A stretch of 64,000 bases of DNA from Nonlabens dokdonensis DSW-6 (lineage in GTDB: Bacteria; Bacteroidota; Bacteroidia; Flavobacteriales; Flavobacteriaceae). Below are positions 8,725 to 16,485 of the stretch, one piece after another; position 1 is the stretch's first letter, and each line of letters begins with the position of its first letter. The stretch is taken from the NCBI RefSeq assembly GCF_000332115.1, contig NC_020156.1, positions 3,225,501 through 3,289,500 of the forward strand. Reading direction: 5' to 3'. The notes beneath the pieces are model-generated. The model was not told the DNA's origin. It was given only the letters and a program-made list of their open reading frames with translations, and did no database searches. The position numbers were made by a program, and so were the translations under genes.

Positions 8725-10119
8725 ATGACTCTTATAAAATCTATTTCAGGAATTCGTGGTACCATAGGTGGAGCTCCAGGCGATAATCTTACACCATTAG
8801 ATGCTGTAAAATTTGCTAGTGCTTATGCCATTTGGATCAAAGAAAACTCCAAAAAGAAGGCGCCAAAGGTAGTTATAGGAAGAGATGCGCGACTTAGTGG
8901 CTCTATGATTCAGTCTTTGGTACAAAATACACTGATAGGAATGGGATGTCATGTGGTAGATTTAGGTTTAAGTACCACACCTACTGTAGAACTTGCAGTT
9001 CCTAATGAAAAAGCAGATGGAGGAATTATACTTACAGCAAGTCATAACCCTAAAGAATGGAATGCATTAAAGCTTCTTAACAATGAAGGTGAATTTCTAA
9101 ACGGTGCTGAAGGGCAGAAAATATTAGATAGTGCAGAAAAGGAAGATTTTGTATATTCTGAAGTAGATGATCTAGGTACGGTAGAAGTAATAGAAGATTA
9201 TATTGACCGACACATCAAGATGGTTTTAGATATGCCTGTCACCCAAATTGAAGCTATAAAATCTGCTGGATTTAAGGTCGTTGTTGATGGCGTTAATAGT
9301 ACTGGTGGAATAGCCATACCTGATCTATGTAAGGCATTAGGAGTAGAAGTTGTTGAATTGTATTGTGACCCTACCGGACATTTTCCACACAATCCAGAGC
9401 CATTAAAAGAGCATTTAGCAGATTTATGTAAAGCAGTCGTTTCTCATAATGCAGACTTTGGTATTACAGTAGATCCAGATGTGGACCGATTAGCTTTTGT
9501 AGATGAAAAAGGAGAAATGTTTGGTGAAGAATATACGCTAGTTGCTTGTGCAGATTATATTTTGGGTCATAATAAAGGAAATACTGTTTCAAATCTATCT
9601 TCATCGAGAGCATTAAGAGATGTTACTGAAAAACATGGTGGCGAATACTTTGCTGCTGCAGTAGGAGAAGTGAACGTTGTGCAAAAGATGAAAGATAAAA
9701 ATGCAGTGATAGGCGGCGAAGGTAATGGCGGTATCATTTATCCAGAATCTCACTATGGTAGAGATGCATTGGTAGGTGTAGCGATGTTTTTATCATTGCT
9801 TACTGAAAAGAAAATGAAGGTAAGTGAATTGCGGGCAAGTTACCCTTCTTACTTTATGAGTAAAAAGAAAGTACAATTAGTTAAGGGAATGCCAGTTGAT
9901 GCGATTCTTGCTGATATACATCAGAAATATAAAAATGATGAAGTTACCAGCATTGATGGTATTAAAATAGACTTTGCTGATCAATGGGTTCACATGAGAA
10001 AATCAAATACAGAACCTATCATACGCATTTATACAGAAGCTCCTTCTCAACAAAAGGCAGACGAACTAGCAAGCCGTTTTATTGCTGAACTCGAGGAGAT
10101 AGCTCAACAGCACGCTTAG
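8725..10119 (+). CDS. glmM: Phosphoglucosamine mutase
   Basis: Converts glucosamine-6-phosphate to glucosamine-1-phosphate for UDP-GlcNAc, peptidoglycan and lipid A synthesis. The 464 residues (from ATG 8725) show the alpha-D-phosphohexomutase layout: SGIRGTIGG near the N-terminus, the phosphoserine loop TASHNPKEWN (Ser106), the metal loop DPDVDRLAF, the sugar loop GEGNGG, and the phosphate-binding end RKSNTEPIIRIY. Phosphomannomutase activity cannot be excluded from sequence alone. The 3' end overlaps the convergent acyltransferase gene by 41 bases. The start was chosen because the upstream TTG at 8701 is part of the promoter. Confidence 0.88.
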   Translation: MTLIKSISGIRGTIGGAPGDNLTPLDAVKFASAYAIWIKENSKKKAPKVVIGRDARLSGSMIQSLVQNTLIGMGCHVVDLGLSTTPTVELAVPNEKADGGIILTASHNPKEWNALKLLNNEGEFLNGAEGQKILDSAEKEDFVYSEVDDLGTVEVIEDYIDRHIKMVLDMPVTQIEAIKSAGFKVVVDGVNSTGGIAIPDLCKALGVEVVELYCDPTGHFPHNPEPLKEHLADLCKAVVSHNADFGITVDPDVDRLAFVDEKGEMFGEEYTLVACADYILGHNKGNTVSNLSSSRALRDVTEKHGGEYFAAAVGEVNVVQKMKDKNAVIGGEGNGGIIYPESHYGRDALVGVAMFLSLLTEKKMKVSELRASYPSYFMSKKKVQLVKGMPVDAILADIHQKYKNDEVTSIDGIKIDFADQWVHMRKSNTEPIIRIYTEAPSQQKADELASRFIAELEEIAQQHA

Positions 10120-10990
10120 TATTCTCTAAGGTGGACTTCCATCTTTTATGGGACCATAAATAATATTCTGGCTGCTTGATGATTTGCTCTTCAAGCAGTT
10201 GGAAAAATGTGTCTGTAATTTCCCAATCTTCAGTCTCGGCTCCATTATTAGAGATTAAAACAAACTCAGTCTCATAATAGCCTCTTTTTACTTTTGCAAT
10301 TCTCAGAAAAGCTACAGCAGTTGCATATTCTTTTGCAATGCGCTCTGCACCTTTAAAAACAGCGCTAGGAGTATTAAAAAAGTTAGTGAAATATTGTGCT
10401 CTTGCAGCTTTTGGCGACTGATCTGCAACTAGTGCAAAAAGAGCTGCTTCATTTTCAGCAGATTTTTTCATTACCGCCGTGGCTTCTTTCATAGCAATCA
10501 ATTCACTATTAAATTTTTTTCTGATATCGACAATCAAGTCATTGAATTTTTTATTTTTTATAGGTTTATAAATGGCATAAACCTTATAATCTAAAATCTC
10601 ATCTAGAACCATAGTCCATTCATAACTCGCTTGATGACCGAACATCACAATTATGGGTTGATTCGCTTTCGCGAAAGCGTTAACCATTTCAGGATTCTTA
10701 CAAATAAATCTTTTGTTCATCGCTTTTTTACTCATTCCCATGGATTTAATCATCTCAATGAAAATGTCGCAGAAATGTTGAGTACTTTTTTTAGCCAATT
10801 GCACAATCTCCTTTTCGGATTTATGAGGAAAGGCTATTTTTAAATTTTTCTTTATGACGTCCTTGCGGTATCCTATTAGGTAATAAACGATTAGATATAA
10901 AAAGTCACTTAATAAATAAACCACGGGAAATGGAAGGCGAGAAATCACCCATAGAAAATGATATGCGAGATAAAAAGCAAGGGCTTGCAT
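10079..10990 (-). CDS. Lysophospholipid / lipid A acyltransferase (HtrB-LpxL type)
   Basis: A 303-residue inner-membrane acyltransferase that adds a secondary acyl chain to lipid A or a related lipid. It has an N-terminal hydrophobic segment (about 2-40) and the HX4E catalytic motif GHQASYEW (His119, Glu124). The later ADQSPKAARAQYFTNFFN block corresponds to the second family motif. Residues 105-109 (AFAKA) are encoded by a copy of the dispersed palindrome. A TATATTTG -7 element lies on the minus strand at 11005-11012. The last 41 bases overlap glmM, tail to tail. Confidence 0.82.
   Translation of the reverse strand: MQALAFYLAYHFLWVISRLPFPVVYLLSDFLYLIVYYLIGYRKDVIKKNLKIAFPHKSEKEIVQLAKKSTQHFCDIFIEMIKSMGMSKKAMNKRFICKNPEMVNAFAKANQPIIVMFGHQASYEWTMVLDEILDYKVYAIYKPIKNKKFNDLIVDIRKKFNSELIAMKEATAVMKKSAENEAALFALVADQSPKAARAQYFTNFFNTPSAVFKGAERIAKEYATAVAFLRIAKVKRGYYETEFVLISNNGAETEDWEITDTFFQLLEEQIIKQPEYYLWSHKRWKSTLENTKRAVELSPRVQQ
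10664..10679. repeat. Dispersed palindrome copy 2 (coding)
   Basis: CGCTTTCGCGAAAGCG, perfect 16 bp, inside the acyltransferase gene and read as Ala-Phe-Ala-Lys-Ala. Confidence 0.9.
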
Positions 10991-11039
10991 GAACTAATTT
11001 TAAACAAATATACTATCTTGTATCTTATTAAATTTATTC

Positions 11040-11675
11040 ATGTTCAACTTAGATATTGTCACAGTAATTATCATTATTTCTAACGTAATTGTAAGCTTCA
11101 AGGGGTTCAAAGATTACATTTTTAGGTCTAATTATCTTTTTAATATTGCAGGAATTCAAAGAGGTGAACAATATCGTTTCTTTACAAGTGGTTTTCTTCA
11201 TTCTAACCAGAACCATTTATTTTTTAATATGTTGACATTGTTCTTTTTTGCAGGAACTGTGGTTTACAAATTAGGAGATGTAAAATTCCTAATTATATAT
11301 TTTGCTAGCTTGTTAGGCGGTAATTTTTTAAGTTACCTTATTCACAGAGAAGAATATCATTATAGTGCATTGGGAGCAAGTGGTGCGGTCTCAGGAATTA
11401 TTTATAGTGCTATTTTATTAGATCCTACTATGAGAATTTATTTTGGCATACCAGGATGGCTTTTTGGAATAGGTTATTTAATTTATTCCTTTTATGGGAT
11501 GAAAAAACTAAATGATAACATAGGACATGATGCACATTTTGGTGGAGCAGTAGCAGGTGTATTATTGACTCTGGTATATGATTATAGCCTCATATTTACA
11601 AATACCATTACAGTCATTGCCATGTTCTTAACTATTGTTGTGCTTTTTATCTTAATGAAAGTTATGAAAAACTAA
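11040..11675 (+). CDS. Rhomboid-family intramembrane serine protease
   Basis: A 211-residue polytopic membrane protease that cleaves transmembrane substrates. The rhomboid signatures are intact: the HSNQNHLFFNM region (His54, His59, Asn63) in the second helix, the nucleophile motif GASGAVSG (Ser114) and the catalytic histidine in HDAHFGGAVAG (His166). Six hydrophobic segments are apparent. The gene is divergent from the acyltransferase (49-base gap) and ends 3 bases from the convergent TlpA-like gene. Its substrate is unknown. Confidence 0.88.
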   Translation: MFNLDIVTVIIIISNVIVSFKGFKDYIFRSNYLFNIAGIQRGEQYRFFTSGFLHSNQNHLFFNMLTLFFFAGTVVYKLGDVKFLIIYFASLLGGNFLSYLIHREEYHYSALGASGAVSGIIYSAILLDPTMRIYFGIPGWLFGIGYLIYSFYGMKKLNDNIGHDAHFGGAVAGVLLTLVYDYSLIFTNTITVIAMFLTIVVLFILMKVMKN

Positions 11676-11678
11676 TCA

Positions 11679-12800
11679 CTAAGAAGATCCTAATAATTCT
11701 TCTAACTTGTTATGCAATTGCTGGCCTCTCAAATTAGTGGCAATAATTACTCCATTTTCATCCAGTAAAAATGTAGCAGGAATAGCGTTTACATTATACA
11801 GTTTTGCGAGTGGACCAAAGTACATCAATCGAGAAATATGATTCCAGTCCATTTTATCTTTGATAATAGCATCTTTCCAAGCTTTCTCTCCATTAGGACG
11901 ATCAAGTGATACACTTAGAATATTAAATCCTTTAGAATGATATTTATTGTAGGCATTCACCACATTAGGGTTTTCTCTACGACAAGGACCACACCATGAC
12001 GCCCAAAAATCAATGAGTGTTACTTTTCCTAAAACGTCACTTAGCTTGATAATTTTTCCATCGGGACTTGTTCCTTCAAAGTCAGGAGCTTTAGCACCTA
12101 CGGCTACAGATTCGGCTTTTTTTAGGAAAGTATCAATTCTTTGCGCCATGATCGAATTTTTGATGTGCTCATCAAAAGCATTGTAGTAGTTTCTAGAGGC
12201 TTTAGCATCTAAAAATTTACTTTGAAGCATTTCTCCTAAAATCATAGGAGCTATAATACTAGAATTATTATCGGTCATTGTTTTAACAGCATAATCCTTA
12301 AATTCATTTTCTGCTTGAGTCCACTTGCTAACAACAGCTGCAGCTTTAGCGTTATCTCCACCTTTAAGTGCCGCTACTCGCTCACCTTGATATTTCCTAG
12401 ACGTGGAGACATAAACAGATTGTCGTTCTTTAAAAGTCTTTAATTCATCATTTGCTTTACTTCCTACAACAGTACTTTTAATAAGAGTATCTTTTCTAAG
12501 TTCTACTTTTAATGGGTCATTTTTAACTAAAAGAACAAAATTACCTTCACTACCATCAAGAGTAATAAAACGTATTTCCTCACCTGCTAATTTTTCTTTT
12601 TGGTCAAAGTAAAAGTTCTCCTCCATGACAATACTGGTATCAATTACTTGAGTGCGCCCATTTTCATCGAGCTCATTTAGATATACACGCATACCGTTTG
12701 CTACACCAGAGGCATTTCCTTCTATAAAGTGAGTTTCTTTTTGAACTTCATTACATTGATTAACAGCGATTAGGGAAAGAAATATAAATAAGTACTTCAT
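11679..12800 (-). CDS. TlpA-like thiol-disulfide oxidoreductase with DUF4369-type N-terminus
   Basis: A 373-residue exported redox protein. The short N-terminal hydrophobic segment ends at Cys16 (AVNQC), a loose lipobox, so it is probably a lipoprotein. Residues about 25-125 look like the beta-rich DUF4369 domain common in Bacteroidota, 130-225 are helical, and 230-373 form an AhpC/TSA-thioredoxin domain with the active site WASWCGPCRRE (Cys270, Cys273) and a cis-Pro region (NAIPATFLLDENG). It likely reduces disulfides in the periplasm. The leader carries the motif TTTTTAACCCAAAA, close to the leader of the HD-PycTM gene. Confidence 0.85.
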   Translation of the reverse strand: MKYLFIFLSLIAVNQCNEVQKETHFIEGNASGVANGMRVYLNELDENGRTQVIDTSIVMEENFYFDQKEKLAGEEIRFITLDGSEGNFVLLVKNDPLKVELRKDTLIKSTVVGSKANDELKTFKERQSVYVSTSRKYQGERVAALKGGDNAKAAAVVSKWTQAENEFKDYAVKTMTDNNSSIIAPMILGEMLQSKFLDAKASRNYYNAFDEHIKNSIMAQRIDTFLKKAESVAVGAKAPDFEGTSPDGKIIKLSDVLGKVTLIDFWASWCGPCRRENPNVVNAYNKYHSKGFNILSVSLDRPNGEKAWKDAIIKDKMDWNHISRLMYFGPLAKLYNVNAIPATFLLDENGVIIATNLRGQQLHNKLEELLGSS

Positions 12801-12874
12801 TAATATAATTTTGGGTTAAAAATAAGAGAGATATCGCTCTACTAGGTTAAAATAAACAAAAATATTATAAGGAA

Positions 12875-12906
12875 TTGCCTCTCTCAGAGGAGAAAAACTA
12901 TCTTTG
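12875..12906 (+). promoter_or_regulatory. Promoter directly ahead of the GAF-domain gene
   Basis: TTG at 12875-12877, a 21-base spacer, then an exact TAnnTTTG (TATCTTTG) at 12899-12906. The ATG at 12911 is only 4 bases after the element, so the transcript is either leaderless or starts after that ATG. Confidence 0.6.
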
Positions 12907-12910
12907 AATT

Positions 12911-15280
12911 ATGGAAAAAATATCAAATAGTGATCACATGATTGTCAACCTTACTTTTAAAAAGGTTGTAGATCAATATTTGAACAGACTTGAAGATGTA
13001 GAAAGTAATTTTAGAAAACTGTATATCTCTTCAATTCTACGATATGTCGATGATCATGAAGAGTTGGTTTCAGGAATCAAGGAAGATGAAATAGCTTTTC
13101 ATAAAGAATCGATAAGTATCATGCTTTCTGATTTATTTCCAGCAGCTTTAACTCTCAATGAAATTAAGGCAGCAACGGTTCCATTTTCTGATATACTTTT
13201 CAACAAAACCCAACGACTTAAAAACATCCTGAATGATGCTGGTGAAGATTTTCACTTACAAATAATGACAGGAGATTCATTTGATACTTTTAGAATGTCT
13301 TGTGGTGTTATTCTTAATAACTACTATAATAAAGCAATAGATCTGAGCAGGCCTATTTTTGTACATATTCCAGATGCTAAAGGTTCTGATCGCACCTATC
13401 GAATAACTTATAATGCTGATTTTGTAGACATTAATATCAATGATAAAGAGCACGAGCTGTCGTCACAAGATATTAAAGAGTTGCTACGTTCTCCCGATGA
13501 TCAAGAACTATGGAGAAAGTCATTTCCTAAAGACAGTTACACATTCAATGGCTTTGGTATTGTTTCTTTTACAGATGTGACCATGGATGCAGCTATATCT
13601 GATTTGAAGACTATTTTACTAGATAGTAGTTCTTCTAAAAAAGATCAAACAGATAAGATAAAGACAATTTTCAAAAAGATTTTTAATCTTGAAAACCTTC
13701 AGGTAGGATTTACATCTTTTGATCATTTTGAGAATACATTTGAATCCATGATTTATGATGATGCAAAAAGTTTTTTATTAGCAGATAGTAGCGAGAAGCA
13801 TTGTAATAACGCACTTTGTGCAGACAGTTACAGCCACCTAATTAAGAATTTTGAACCGCTTGTCATAACAGACGTAGACGATTATGCAACTAAAATTGAC
13901 AACACGTACTTAACAGATAATCTCAAAAAAAATAATATTCAGAGTGCTATCTTTTATCCAATAACTAAAGGAAGTGAATTAATAGGTGTATTAGAAATAG
14001 TAAGTCTTAAGAAGTTTGCTTTAAATAGTTTTAATGTTTCTAAAATAGAAAGTGTTGCCGGTTACATAAAAGCAGCGCTAATAAGAACCGAAGAAGAACA
14101 TGAAAATAGCGTCAAAGCATTGATCCAGACAGAATGTACTTCTATACATCCCAGCGTGCAATGGAAATTTGAAAAGGAGGCGCGTCGTATTTTAAAATAT
14201 CGAGCAAGAGAAAAGAAAAACGAGCCCTTTAGAGACATTAGTTTTAGAGATATCTATCCTATCTATGGTCAAATAGACATTGTAGGAAGTAGTGATGCTC
14301 GTAATCAAGCGATTAAAAAAGACTTGATGAATCAAATGGATAAAGTAGGTGAGATATTCGCATTCGCGAAAGCGTACGAAAAACTACCTATCTACGATCA
14401 AATATCTTATCGAGTTAAAGAATATTGCAATGAATTAGAGAATACCAATATCGACGCCAACTCAGAACGTGACATTATTAAGTTGTTGAATAACGAGATC
14501 AATCCTGTTATGAAGCACCTTAAAACTTTATCTCCTAAAATATGTGAGCTAGTTGACGTTTATCAATCAGAAATTGATGTGACTTCTGGCGTAATTTATA
14601 AGAATAGAAATGATTATGATAATACCGTTCAAGCTATAAACGACTCATTAACAAGTCTTATAGATAGTAAGCAAAAGGAAGCACAAGATATTTTCCCGCA
14701 TTATTTTGAACGATTTAAAACTGATGGAGTAGAACATAATATTTACGTAGGGAAAAGTATTACCAGCAGTGAAGAATTTAATATTGTTTATCTATACAAT
14801 TTGAGGTTATGGCAATTGCAAACCATGATCGATATGGAAAATCAGTTTTATGCTGTGCAAGAGCAATTACCTACGGTTGTTGAAGCAGCAAGTATGATAC
14901 TAGTTTTTGATAATACACTAAGCATTAGATATCGCATAGACGAAAAAAGATTTGATGTAGATGGTGCTTACAATGCTAGGTATGAAGTAATTAAAAAGCG
15001 TATTGATAAAGCCAATATAAAAGGCACAAATGAGCGAGTTACTCAAAAAGGTAAAATAGCTATTGTCTATACAAATGAGGAGACAGAGCGAGAATACATG
15101 AGATACATTAATTTCTTACAACACAATCACCTCATAGGATCAAACGTGGAACATCTAGAATTAGAAGATGTTCAAGGTGTGATAGGTCTTAAGGCTATAA
15201 GAGTCGAAGTTTTGTACAATACTGATGCTAGCGAGGACACTTTAACTTATGACGACCTCGTTAAGGAGCTAAATCTTTAA
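12911..15280 (+). CDS. GAF-domain regulatory protein
   Basis: A 789-residue cytosolic protein. A GAF-like domain spans about residues 230-395, including EPLVITDVDDYAT and IFYPITKGSELIGVLEIVS, a fold that often binds cyclic nucleotides or other small ligands. The long helical C-terminal part has a characteristic SIHPSVQWKFEKEA ... FRDIYPIYGQIDIVGSSDARN block (about 415-465), then IEDE-type coiled segments. No kinase, cyclase or HTH domain is visible, so the output is unknown. The 3' end overlaps the convergent HD-PycTM gene by 20 bases. An alternative start is ATG 12938 (MIVNLTFKK), favoured if the promoter at 12875-12906 is real and not leaderless. Residues near 484-488 carry a palindrome-derived AFAKA. 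Confidence 0.75.
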   Translation: MEKISNSDHMIVNLTFKKVVDQYLNRLEDVESNFRKLYISSILRYVDDHEELVSGIKEDEIAFHKESISIMLSDLFPAALTLNEIKAATVPFSDILFNKTQRLKNILNDAGEDFHLQIMTGDSFDTFRMSCGVILNNYYNKAIDLSRPIFVHIPDAKGSDRTYRITYNADFVDININDKEHELSSQDIKELLRSPDDQELWRKSFPKDSYTFNGFGIVSFTDVTMDAAISDLKTILLDSSSSKKDQTDKIKTIFKKIFNLENLQVGFTSFDHFENTFESMIYDDAKSFLLADSSEKHCNNALCADSYSHLIKNFEPLVITDVDDYATKIDNTYLTDNLKKNNIQSAIFYPITKGSELIGVLEIVSLKKFALNSFNVSKIESVAGYIKAALIRTEEEHENSVKALIQTECTSIHPSVQWKFEKEARRILKYRAREKKNEPFRDISFRDIYPIYGQIDIVGSSDARNQAIKKDLMNQMDKVGEIFAFAKAYEKLPIYDQISYRVKEYCNELENTNIDANSERDIIKLLNNEINPVMKHLKTLSPKICELVDVYQSEIDVTSGVIYKNRNDYDNTVQAINDSLTSLIDSKQKEAQDIFPHYFERFKTDGVEHNIYVGKSITSSEEFNIVYLYNLRLWQLQTMIDMENQFYAVQEQLPTVVEAASMILVFDNTLSIRYRIDEKRFDVDGAYNARYEVIKKRIDKANIKGTNERVTQKGKIAIVYTNEETEREYMRYINFLQHNHLIGSNVEHLELEDVQGVIGLKAIRVEVLYNTDASEDTLTYDDLVKELNL
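14359..14374. repeat. Dispersed palindrome copy 3 (coding, one mismatch)
   Basis: CGCATTCGCGAAAGCG inside the GAF gene, one base off the consensus, read as Ala-Phe-Ala-Lys-Ala. Confidence 0.75.
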
Positions 15281-16460
15281 TTTGCTCAAAATCTGTTGTC
15301 ATAAAAGCTAGTATAAAAGCAATTACCGAGATAATAATTCCTAACATAAAGATGGTATAAGTCCATCTTAATAAGGTGTATTTTCTATTTAAAACTACAC
15401 CTAGAAGCCATAAATCTTTTAGTAACGATTCATAAACTTCTTCTTTGTCTGTAATGAGACTCATTAAGGCACTCTGATATTTTTTGAAAGGTACTTTATG
15501 AAAGTTTCCAAAGAATAATAGGTTCACTTCTCTTTTGCGTACTTGCTCTTCTGTAAATTCTCCACTAGTTACGTTAGGTCTCGTGGACATTATAGAAAGT
15601 ATGATACTCGCAACTGAAAATAAAATTAATACTAACGTAGGCCATAACAAATGCCTATTAGAAATTTGATCCAGTTTAGGAATTATATTAGCTAGCGCAA
15701 GTGAAATGATAATTGCATTTACCGATAATAAGATATTTGCCTTAGTATCGGCTATGTCACTAAGTTTTATGTGATTGCGTAGTGTAGTTCTAAAAAGAGT
15801 TTGAATAGCTCTTTCTGGACTTTGATTTTTAAGATCTACCTTAATTTTTTCTTTGTCGTATTTCTTTTTCTTTTTCTTCTTTGCTTTTATTAATTTAAGA
15901 AGGTTTTCATTTTTAAGTACATTCCAATTTTTAATGGCATAAGCAGAGTAGTAGCGATGCTTTTCTGTAAAGACTTTTATATTTTCTTTACGCCATTCTT
16001 TATTAGAAAAATTGGTCCCTCTTAATTGTAGTTCTTGTTTAAGAAGTTCACTTGTTTCAGGATAATAATCTTTAGCAAAATGAGAAGCATCAGCATCTCT
16101 GATGATTTCTTCTAGTTTACCTACTGGAGTATCATTAAATTTAGTTGCTAGAATAAGTTTTTTTACTTCATTTATAAGCTCTTCACTTTGATTCTGTTCG
16201 TTAAGAAAGTTTTCTGCAATTTTTGCGCTTTCTTCTTCATGGTTTTCGGCACCATGAATATATCCAGTATCATGAAGCCATGCTGCTAGGAGCAAAGCTT
16301 TTTGCTCTTTAACATCTAATTCAGAATTATCGATAATTTCCTGCGTACTTTTAACTACTCGTCTAGTATGTGTATAATTGTGATATACATATTTATCATC
16401 GAGATCATTTTTTAACAGATTTAATACAAAATCGTCAGTAATTTTTAAAATATCGCTCAT
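15261..16460 (-). CDS. HD phosphohydrolase fused to a PycTM-like (DUF5706) membrane domain
   Basis: A 399-residue two-part protein. Residues 1-190 form an HD-superfamily metal-dependent phosphohydrolase (YHNYTHTRRVV with His27/His31, WLHDTGY with His63-Asp64, ENHEEES with His74, IRDADASHF with Asp122). A lysine-rich linker (194-205) leads to a domain I recognise as the Pycsar effector PycTM/DUF5706 type: SPERAIQTLFRTTLRNHIKL, then DTKANILLSVNAIIIS and two to three membrane helices (about 243-262, 270-291, 366-387). In Pycsar antiphage systems PycTM is activated by cCMP or cUMP and damages the membrane; no cyclase gene is adjacent here. HD-PycTM proteins are widespread in Flavobacteriia, so a housekeeping nucleotide role is also possible. 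Only 25 bases separate its start from the divergent phosphoesterase gene. Confidence 0.82.
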   Translation of the reverse strand: MSDILKITDDFVLNLLKNDLDDKYVYHNYTHTRRVVKSTQEIIDNSELDVKEQKALLLAAWLHDTGYIHGAENHEEESAKIAENFLNEQNQSEELINEVKKLILATKFNDTPVGKLEEIIRDADASHFAKDYYPETSELLKQELQLRGTNFSNKEWRKENIKVFTEKHRYYSAYAIKNWNVLKNENLLKLIKAKKKKKKKYDKEKIKVDLKNQSPERAIQTLFRTTLRNHIKLSDIADTKANILLSVNAIIISLALANIIPKLDQISNRHLLWPTLVLILFSVASIILSIMSTRPNVTSGEFTEEQVRKREVNLLFFGNFHKVPFKKYQSALMSLITDKEEVYESLLKDLWLLGVVLNRKYTLLRWTYTIFMLGIIISVIAFILAFMTTDFEQIKDLAP

Positions 16461-16485
16461 TCTAAATGTTTGGGTTAAAATTAAT

